Part shown: positions 42,559 to 64,000 of the stretch, piece after piece
Numbering within the stretch: the stretch's first letter is position 1
Layout: the number at the start of each line of letters is the position of its first letter
Assembly: GCA_027972325.1 (NCBI GenBank)
Contig: JAPMOS010000016.1
Coordinates: 186,001 to 250,000 of the forward strand
Length of the DNA: 64,000 bases
Source: Paratrimastix pyriformis
Lineage: Eukaryota > Preaxostyla > Paratrimastigidae
Direction: 5' to 3'
Program-made: the position numbers and the translations under genes
Notes under the pieces: generated by a model
Told to the model about the DNA's origin: nothing
Seen by the model: only the letters and a program-made list of their open reading frames with translations
Database searches by the model: none

Positions 42559-42576
42559 CCTGCCGTTTGAACGAAA
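42559..42576. promoter_or_regulatory. 18-bp spacer between two divergent start codons
   Basis: The synapsin-like ATG (minus, 42556-42558) and the CFAP43 ATG (plus, 42577-42579) face away from each other across 18 bp. If the second in-frame Met of the synapsin-like protein is used, the gap is still only about 54 bp. The promoters and 5' leaders must overlap the neighbouring gene's first exon. No sequence element is recognised. Confidence 0.5.
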
Positions 42577-55177
<12,601 letters not shown>

Positions 55178-55615
55178 GCGGCCCCCGCCATCTGCATCCC
55201 CCTCCCTCCCTCGAATTCTTGTATAAAAACACCACCATCACAACGACGGCCCGGTTTTTCGACACCACTTGGTGTTGGTTCGCGCAGCGCACGGATCGGA
55301 TCGCGTTGTTCGCACCCTCGTTCCGCCGCTCCCTCCCTCGTCTCCGCCCGTCGTTTTTTTAATCTTCCTCCTGCCCCCCTGCCCCCCTGTCCCCCCTGTC
55401 CCCCTGTCCCCCTGTCCCCCCTTCCCCCACCCACCGCTCGATTTCCGGCTTGGAGCCGCCAAAACATCGCCCGTCTCGCCCAGTCGGGTTCCTTGTTCTT
55501 CTTGGGCATCTTTTCCTGGACCGAGTGGTGGGGCGGGGCGATCAGACGAAGAAGAGCGGATGTGCGACAGGCGGCCGAGGGAGCGCAGGGCATCGCCAAT
55601 GATGGGAGGGCCGTC
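55178..55615. other. Convergent intergenic region
   Basis: About 440 bp between the CFAP43 stop and the stop of the SNF2-family gene. It holds a CCCCCTGT-type short repeat near 55370-55425. No gene is recognised. Confidence 0.6.
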
Positions 55616-58600
55616 TCACCTTCGCTTCTTCATGCTGCCTTTCTTGTATTCCTCGCCGGACGACTCACCGCTGCTGCTGCTGCCCGAGTCGGTCCCCTCG
55701 CCCTCGCCCTCGTCGCTGCTGCTGCTGCTGCTGCTGGCCGATCCCTTGGCCCCGGTCCCCGCATGCTGCGGGCCATCGTCCTCGTCATCGTCATCAATGA
55801 TCACGGTGCTCCGGCGGACGAGCGTCGCCTTGGGCTCGGGCTTCGGGGCGTCCGCGGCAGCATCGTTGTCATCAGGGATGATCACCACTTTCGCCTCCGT
55901 GTCGCCCTTGGCCTCCGTGGTGGTGGCGTCCTTTGCGACAGTGCCGTCCTTTGGCTTGGCTTCCTTGTCCTTGTCCTTGGCCTTCTTGTCCTTGTGCTTG
56001 TGCTCCTTCTTCTCGGTCTTCTGGCGCAGCCAGGCCGTGGCGGCCTCCTGCTCCCGAATGAGCTGCTCGGCACGCTGGCGCACACGCGCGGCGGCCTTCT
56101 CCTCGAGGGTCCGGTTGGCCTCGTCGATGATCTCGCGGGCCGGCTGGATCCACCCGCGCCGACGGGCCTGCAGCTCGCGCAGGGCGCGGCGGGTCAGGGG
56201 GGCCCCGAACGGCCACCCGAAGTGGCAGTAGCGCAGCTCGAGCTCCTCGATCCGGATGATGCGGGCCTCCGCGTCGGGCGAGAGGGCCCCACGGGGCAGC
56301 GGGACCGGAGAGGGCGACGGGACCGGGGATGATGACGGAAGCCGGGCCGCGGGGCTGGGAGCGGGTGAGGCCGAGGCAGCGGCGGCAGGTCCCGCGCTGC
56401 TCTTGGCGCTGGGCGCCTCGGGTTCCTTGCGAGGACGCAGCCGACGGGCCGACTCAGCACCGGGCTCGGCGGCCTCGGCGCCGCCGGAGGTGGTTGCGGT
56501 TGTGGTGGCTGAGACGGATGGGGTGGGGAGCAGGAGGCGCGCCTCGGCTGCTCGCTCGGCCGCCACGACGGCGTCGCTCAGCTTGCGCTGCTGGGGTCCG
56601 TTCAGGCAAACCGGGCAGACAACCCTAGAGCGGGAAGGGGGAGGAGAGAGGGTGGGATGAGAAAGGTCCAGCCCAACAGCGTCATAACCCTGGTTCTCCG
56701 CGCCTCGGTGCGGACCATTCGTAGTTTGTGCCCAGTTCGAATGCAGTGGCCGCGTCTGTGGTCTCCTGGGAGCCTCGCTCGATGGGCATGAGGGACGGTG
56801 GGATGAAGAGCGCACCAAGAAGCTCCCGCACCGCGTCCACGGGGCTCGTCAGCGAGGCCGAGGCAGGCGTGGCGGAGCGGGAGTGCTTGCGGGTTGTGGT
56901 GGACCGAAGGACGGGGGTCGGGGCAGGGGCCGGCCCGGGGATGGTCACGCTGGTGGGCTGGATGGGCGCGAGCATCGTTGCGGTCAGTCGGCAAAGAGGG
57001 TGCGAGCGGTGCAGACCGTCATGGCAGCCGGGACGGCGGACCCCGCCCCGGAGTCGGCGCCCGTCAGGGCGGAGGCCCGTTGGCGGAGCAACACGAGCTG
57101 CTCCATGTAATCTTGGTGCACCTGCGATGATGGAGAGAGGAGTGCGACGTGCGGTCAGAGGCACTGCGGTCAGGGGTGGCGCCGGGCGGCGGACCTCCTC
57201 CAAACAGTCGTAGCAGAAGCCTCGGTGGCAGCACACACACCAGAAGAGAAGCGCTCCGGCACGAACGGCATTCCGTGCACAACGATGGCAGCTGTGCATA
57301 GGCGCATGGGGAGGGGGTCACGAAGGTGTTTGATCCTTGGGGTTGAAGATCCCGCCTTCCACATCCTCGAAGAGATTTGAGTTCGGATTGGACAGGGGCG
57401 GAGTCAGAATGGAGTGGGGGGGATCTCGAGTGCGACCACCCTCCCAGTCCGCCAGCTGGGATCCTGCCCCCACCCCCCAAAGCCCGAATCTCCGCCGCTC
57501 CGTCATCCACAGCCTTTCCTTCCATGCCTCAATTCTCAGAGCCACCGTGTTCCCACGCTCTTCGATTCTCGCCCGTGCCCATCCAGTGACCTACCATTCC
57601 TCTTTCATCATCCCTTTTGAATTGTAGACCCAAAGATTTCGCGTGCCCCCAAGGAACAAGGGGCCCGACACTCAATCTTCAAAAGGCAGTCAATCGAAGC
57701 ATCAACATTTGTCGCTTGAGAAAGAGTTTGTTCCCGGCGATGGTAAGTGTGCTCTTGTAAGCAAACGGGTCTTGAGACCCGTTTTGGCGTTAACAAAATA
57801 GGCCAAGAGTCCCAGTGATCAAGAGCCAATATCGGACAAAAAAGTATGGGAGGCCAAAAAAAATTCGAACGCTTTTCCGCCCTCCATCATCCAGACCTGT
57901 GGCGAGGGCAAGTCCACAGTGACCGTGGGGTCACCTCATCAAGGAGGCCAGCCTTCAGCAAACAGTTGCGATGTGCGGTCAGCGGACACCGGGTGCAGTG
58001 GTAGACGTCGGGGAAGCGTTCGACGTTTCTCTCCTTCTGGGCCGGGCGGATGATATCGGCGGCCTGGGGTTGCCGTGTGAGCGCTGGTCAGAAAGGCGAT
58101 GACACAGACGATCAGCTCATCGGCCGAGATGCGCTTGTGGCAGAGGACGCAGTGACACTCGGGAATGCGCTGCAGCTTGGGCGCTGCGGCCGCCTCCCGC
58201 ATGGCCTTCAACTTCGCAGCCTCGCGCATCTCGCGGGCCTCCTGAGGCGGGGGGTGAAAGAGGAGACGGGAGGGAGGGAGACAAACCTGTTCGATGGACT
58301 CCCGACTGACGTCGACCGATCCAACGCCCAGCCCCATGCCGACCGCGTTGACGCTGACGACCCGGGAGGTGCGGCGCCGGCGAAGTTTGACCAGCTGGGT
58401 CTGGTCGGGGGTGGTCGCTGTAACCGAGGCCGAGGCCCCAGGCGCGGTGGTTCCAGGGGCTGGTGGTTGCGGCGAGGGAGATGGAGATGGAGACGTGTCA
58501 TCCAACACAATCGTTGCGATGGGCTGTTGCTGCTCCTGCGGAGTGGTACTGGGCGTTGTGGCAGCGGAGGGGGCGGCTGCGGGAGCATCAGGCTTCTTCT

Positions 58601-61600
58601 TGCCGGCCTTGGCGTCCATCTGGGCCTGGAGGGCCTCCTCACGGCGCCGGATCTCGGCAGCCCACTGGTCGGCCAGGTCGGGGGTGGCCGTCGAGTCACG
58701 CCGATAATAACGCGTGCCGCCAAAGGTTCGGAAGTCTAGGAGCCAGGGCGTGAGGAGGCAATCGATGATCGAAAAGAAGGCAAAAGGGCACGGACCAACA
58801 GTAAGCTCGCGCTCCAGGTGGACCAGCCGAACGCCTCTGCTATTCTCCTCCTCAGAGGTGGTCTCGGCGGAGCCGGGGACGGGGGTCGCAGCGGCAGCAC
58901 TTCCAGTCATGAGCTTGGCGCTCTTTTGGGCCACGTCCTTCAGGAGGCGAGCGATGTGCTCCTCAGCCACATCGGTGACGTCCTGAGTCTGGGAGGGAGG
59001 AGCAAGGATGATGACGCCCGTCACACCACCTCGGCGACAGACCTCGCCCAGTGGCACGGAGCACATGTGGGCAGCGCCAAACTGCACAATGGAGCGCAGA
59101 TCCAGGGACGAGAGGGGCAGATCCTCCACGCCATCATTGTCGCGGAGGACGTAAGCTCCCAAAAGCGCCTTTCGCTGTGCCACATGCAAGATCCGTTCCT
59201 ACAAAGCCTCAGTGGCACCGGGGGAAGCAAAAGCCAATATGGGCAAACCTCGCAGGTACCTTGGGAAACAAGACGGTAGACAGTGACAGGGCGATTCTGG
59301 CCCAGGCGGTGGACACGATCTTGCGCCTGCCGGTCGACTTGCGGGTTCCAGTCGGAGTCATAAATCACGCAGGTGTCGGCTGACTGCAAGTTCAGTCCGA
59401 GGCCGCCCGCGCGGGTCGAGAGTAGGTAGATGAAGTAGTTGCTGTTGGGCTGTTGTTGACACGGGAAGAATAGAGTGACATGAGTGGGCTGTGGAACAGC
59501 GGGGGCGGCAGACCTGGGCAAATTGGGCAAGCTCGTACCGGCGCCGGCCGGCCCCAATGGCACCGTCGAGGCGCAGGTACTTCCAGCCGCGCCAGCGGCA
59601 ATACTCTTCGAGCACGTCGAGCATCATGGTGAACTGACTGTAAATCAGGCAACGATGGGCTGGGACGGCGCGCTTTTGGCCGGCCGCAGCCTCCTTTTCC
59701 TCCTAAAAAGCAAGAGGAGGCGGAGGATGGAAAGCGCAGTCATGACAAAGAAACAGACATCCTCGGGCAGAGATCCCCAGGGCCCGCCGTTTTCTGTCGA
59801 AGGGTTTGGAGTACCCCGGCCGGCGCTTGGGGGAGTGGGGAGGTTTTTGGCGTTCGGGTCACTGTACAGGTGCTGCAGCAGCTGGTCCAGCAGGGCCAAC
59901 TTACCCGAGCCCTGAGAGAAGATGAGGGATCTCGGGTTGGGCGGGAGGCACAGACCCGCAGAATCAGGTCGGAGGTGTGGCCCGGGTGTGGGTCCACCCC
60001 AGGGAAGAGGAACGCGTGGCAGCAGCACTTGCGCAGTTCCATCAACAGGTGGGCTAAAAGGCGAAATGAGACGAGCCCACCGCGCGGAGAAACAGCGCAG
60101 ACAGAGGCGTCCGTGGCGTGATTTGGGCACCCCGCTCCCAGCCTCGGATTCTGCGGCCTCCTCGCCCTCCTCGCCGTCCTTGGGCTGAGTCAGATCAAAG
60201 TTCAGGTAGATGTCCTCCGGAGAGGGAGACGGGGCGGGGGATGGGGCTGGCGATGGAGAGGGCGTGGGCGGGGGAGACATGCTCGGGTCGGGAGGGGCCT
60301 TAGAGTCCGAGGCCAGATTCACGATGTCACTGTAGAGCAAAGACCAAAAAACCGAGGGGAAAGAGGGTGTGGAACCAAAAAGGACGGCGACCAGAGGACC
60401 TGTTCTCGGAGAGCAGCTGCCGATAGAGAAGACCTTGCATCCGCGAAAGGGGGCAATAGACCTGTCCACGCCAACGGCAAACCGCCGTGGATCACAGGCA
60501 GCAGCAGCAGAGAGTCAGAGTCGATGACACAAGAAGGGAGGACAGACCGTGGTCTCGATCTTGGGAGGGAGAGTGGTCAGCACATCCTGCTTGAGGCGCC
60601 GAAGCATCAGCGGCTGCAGCAGGCTGTAAGCAGCCTTCAGGAGGGTCGTGTTCACCGCGCCTGGAGATCGGGGGCGACGATTCCCAGAAAAATGGGACCG
60701 AGCAAGACAAACCTTCGGCGGGATGTTGGGGCTCCTGAGCCACATCGCCCTTCCCGTCGAGCTGGGCGCGGTGCTGGGCAGTCTTGAGTGTGTCGGCGGT
60801 GTAGCCGACAGTCGAAGAGAAGGCATCATCAAAGGCCTTTGAGGTGACGAAGAGCTCGGGGAAGAGGTAGTTCTGAGCAACCCAAAGACGGTCAGCGCTT
60901 GGAACGTGAAAGAGACCAAGGGCGGACCAACAGAGCCCAGAGCTCGTGCATGTTGTTTTGCAGAGGTGTACCGGTCAGAAGCATCCGTTGTTGGGAACGC
61001 AGCTGTGCGTGCGCGTGGGGAGTGCGAGCGTTAGCGTTAGCGTTAGTGTGTGTGTGTGTCGTGTAAAGAAGGAACGAAGTAACGGGAAAATAAAACAAAA
61101 ACCAGAGAGGTAGAAGAGACAGCATGTGTGTGTGTGTGGGGGGGAAGAGATAAGAGTAACGAGATGAGAACCTGGCAACAGACGTGGCGAACGGCCATGC
61201 CGATCAGCGAGTGCTCGTTCTTGATGCGCTGGCACTCATCCAGCACCACGGTGCCCCAGCGGAATCGAGCGAACCAGTTCTGTTCGGCCACCACCTGTTC
61301 GTACGTGGTCACCAGCAGGTCGAACGAGTCTGCCTTGTTGAGGCGCGGCTTCAGGGCGTCTCGCTCCTCTTTGGGCCCGTGAAAGACCACAACTCGGAGG
61401 GCAGGGCACCAACGCTGGGCCTCCAGAATCCACCCGCCCAAAACTGCCAAGGCCACGTGAAGAATTTGCCATTGGTCAGAACCGAAAACAGACCGGAAAG
61501 AGGGCACACAATGATGCTGGGGCTGCGGTGCCCCAGCTCGAATTTGAGGTGGCCGAGAAAACCCAGGACTTGCAGCTGCGGGATGGAGTGGCGAGGTTCG

Positions 61601-64000
61601 GATGGCCGTGGCGGAAGGGGCGACAGACAGTTTTCCCGAGACCCATCTCATCGCCCAAGATGCCCCCCAGGCCGTTACGGTACTGGCCGACCATCCAGCG
61701 GATGCCCTCGACCTATGCCGAGAAGTGACGACCCACTTCAGTCGGACAACAAACCTGATAGTCGCGGAGAGTGCCCCCGATCAGGAAGGCGGGCTGTTGC
61801 GTGATGGCTTTTTCGCCGATGGCCTTGGGCGCTTCCTTGGGCTTCTTCTCTGGCTCGCCGGTGGGAGCTTCCTGACCGCCCAAAGCGATGGGTTTGACAG
61901 GTTCGGTCGCGGTTGAGGTCGCGGTTGCTGCGGCCTCAGCGGCGGGCTGGGGATCGACCCAAGGCATCTCGGGGTGCTCGAGACGGTGCTTGACGGCACC
62001 TTCGATCGCCTCGGAATCGAGTGCACCGAGCCAGCGGACCAGATGGGCAAATGCGTCTTTCTCGGCCCGCTCCTCCTCGGGGCGCAGCTTTTTTCTGCGA
62101 ACAAAGGGAATGAGAAAGAAGGCGAACAAAGGGAATGAGAAAGAAGGCGCGAGCGGTACAGACGGGCGGCGGCCACGTTTCGTTGTTGTTTGGGGCTTTT
62201 GAGCCGCAAGCTTCTCATCGGGCTCAATTTCCATGGACTCTTCATCGGGCTTGGCCCCTGAGCGGGTGTTGCGGGTCACACGTGGTGGTGGCGGCGCCTT
62301 CCGGGAACGGGTCACGGTGGTTGTTTCGGTCACTTCCTCGAAGACTGGAAGAACAGTCATAGAACGAACTGCGCGGCTTGCGGAACGGACCACGTGGTCT
62401 GCGGAACAGAGGCCCCAGACCGACGCGAAGGGCAATGTCGCAGGCCAAGGGACTCCGGCTGGCTTCTTTATCGGCCTCGGCGAAGAACGGGGCAAACAGG
62501 GGCCAGTGCCGGAGGAAGAATGCGAAGCGGCGCCACCCCAGAACAACCGAGGGCGTCCCACCTAGAGGAACAAGAGTTCGTTAAGAAAGGGGAGCGTTGA
62601 CCAACCTTCTTTGGCTTGCTGCACCTTCTTCTCCCCTTCTGCTTCGGCGTCCTCCTCCTCCAGAGTGTCCGGCTCGGCATGACCCTCGGTGAGGGCGATG
62701 TCGCCACCGCTGCTGCGAGTGCGACCACGCCCTCGGGCGCGACTGGCCTTTTTCTTGGCCGCTGCCGCTTCTTTGCGGGCCACTTCTTGTGCCTCCCGTT
62801 GTTTGCGTGCTTCTGCCTCACGCTGCGTGGGTGATCAAAATGATGGCTGAAGCAAATTGGCAGAAGAGCAAACCAAATGACGTGTCGCACGATCTCTTGC
62901 CGTCTTCAGAGAGCGGATCACTCCGACGTCGGTGAGCTTCCGGAGCCAGGCCTCCTCTTCCTCGGTGAGGTCCTCCTGCTGGGGCAGCTTTCCCGAATCC
63001 TAAAATTGGGGAGAAATAGAATTGTCCCGATGGATTGAGAGAATCAGACCCGAAGCCGGAAGCGTTCTTGGAGGAATTGTATCGCAAGCGTGTCGAACCC
63101 CCTCTTAACGTGGGTAATCAGCCGACGGTTCAGTTGAGTGGTCCCAAGGAGAGCGGGGTCAGAGTGGGGCGAGTAATGGGTGGAAGTGGGCTGCGCCCGG
63201 GTGCGCGTGGAGTGACTAGAAAGGGTGTGGGTACGATGGAGGAGAATCGGACGGACCGAGTCGGGGCAGGCTTCTCGGTTGAGGCTTCGTCGGGCTTTTC
63301 ATCGGGAACAGGTGGTGGTGTGCTTGGCACGGCGGCGCGCTTGGGTCGAGCTTTTTCGAGGCGGGAATTGAGCTCCTGCATTTCGTGACACACAGGACAA
63401 ATCCAGGTCCCCTCCGGCAATTCCTACAGGGAACGATCAGAGAGAATATTGCCTGCGCTGTTGGACGAACCTTCAACGGGGGATCTAGGCAGTCAAGGTG
63501 AAAAGCATACTTGCAGAAATTTTCGTGGTCAGTCCCCAACGTTTCGATCCCGCGCTCGCACAGCAACAGTGGGCGGTCATCCGTACCATCCTCTCCACAA
63601 ACTAGGGTGTGTTGTGTTCATCAAAATACTCAAGGGGAAATGAAAGATCTAACAAACCGAGACATTGGTCGGCATGACCGTCGTTTACCCTTTGCTCGGC
63701 GTCCGGCTCATCTTCCACTCCATCAGATTCGGAGCCGTCGGATTTGGAGCCGTCCGATCCGATGTCATTATCTTTGGACCACATGTTGTCCTCCTTTGAC
63801 AGCTGGGAATCCTCTTCTTCGTCGCGCTCCGAGTCCATCTTGCAACTCCTGCACGCGCAAGCAGGGCCGGGGTCAATGAAGTTGAGCTCTCTCTTTCAAA
63901 AAATTTCATTGCTCGTTACGCCTGTTCTTTCTTTACTTTGTGTGGTCGTGGCCGAGCCAACTCAAGCTCCTCAATATCGTCACTAGTGCGTCTTGGCCTG
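55616..64000 (-). CDS. SNF2-family chromatin remodeller with PHD-type zinc fingers (5' end off window)
   Basis: Read on the minus strand. An acidic exon begins at about 63838 ([15 protein letters not shown]). A further exon ([15 protein letters not shown]) at 63930-64000 joins it in phase, so the gene continues off the window. A PHD finger follows ([28 protein letters not shown]), then basic linkers ([18 protein letters not shown]). The ATPase has DEMGLGKT (about 61640), [64 protein letters not shown] and [20 protein letters not shown] with [14 protein letters not shown]. The C-terminal part has C-x2-C modules ([62 protein letters not shown]). An acidic Ser-rich end [13 protein letters not shown] stops at 55616. 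The DEAH box reads DECQ. This is an ATP-dependent nucleosome remodeller of the ISWI/CHD broad group. The subfamily is not certain. Confidence 0.88.

Noticed and set aside
55616-57300. A separate zinc-finger gene downstream of the SNF2 gene
   Set aside because: The exon ending WTCPRHR leads directly to CHRCARNA in a zinc-finger pattern, and spacing and donor types match one continuous gene. The split is not ruled out, and a check is given under findings.

Overview
This window is nuclear DNA from a GC-rich, intron-dense, flagellated unicellular eukaryote that uses the standard genetic code. TGA, TAA and TAG all end genes here. Two ciliary genes (IFT80 and CFAP43) show that the cell builds cilia or flagella. 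Genes are packed on both strands and cut by many short introns (about 25-500 bp). Nearly all introns begin GTCCG or GTCTG instead of the usual GTAAG or GTATG. I cannot name the species. A deep-branching flagellate protist is the best description, and any closer guess (for example a metamonad) is low confidence.

Layout, left to right: (1) minus strand to 1487, an XPG-N/asteroid-like nuclease-fold protein running off the left edge. (2) Head-to-head with it, IFT80 at 1596-7617 (+), with a perfect 126-copy TTG array in one intron. (3) A PRL-type (PTP4A) prenylated phosphatase ending at 8680 (+). (4, 5) Two tandem AEC/PIN-like membrane transporters at 9194-10836 and 11058-13047 (+). (6) A roughly 3,000-residue single-pass surface protein at 14038-25368 (+). 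It has 17 extracellular filamin-like repeats, mostly one per exon, each with its own conserved cysteine pair, followed by two Ig-like modules, EGF-like cysteine modules, a transmembrane helix and a proline-rich cytoplasmic tail. (7) A MORN-repeat protein kinase at 26328-31047 (-). (8) A third AEC/PIN-like transporter at 31352-33434 (-). (9) A coiled-coil, Ala/Pro-rich protein ending in a villin headpiece at 33788-36086 (-). (10) An RRM protein at 37004-39255 (+). (11) A synapsin-like ATP-grasp protein at about 40796-42558 (-). (12) CFAP43 at 42577-55177 (+), starting only 18 bp from the synapsin-like start and carrying a tRNA-Leu(CAA) gene inside an intron. (13) A SNF2-family chromatin remodeller with PHD-type zinc fingers at 55616 to beyond 64000 (-).

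The window is a mosaic of ordinary chromosomal genes rather than a single pathway. Themes are cilia (IFT80, CFAP43), the cell surface and membrane (filamin-repeat receptor, three transporters, MORN kinase, PRL phosphatase), cytoskeleton or vesicle factors (villin headpiece, synapsin-like) and nucleic-acid factors (XPG-like, RRM, SNF2). The most unusual items are the receptor, the synapsin-like gene, the 5' splice-site signature and the intron-hosted tRNA. Introns also carry a striking variety of micro- and minisatellites. I saw no transposon, virus-like element or CRISPR array. Exon boundaries were inferred by eye from reading frame, splice sites and remembered family sequences, so spans are reliable but some first and last exons are not.
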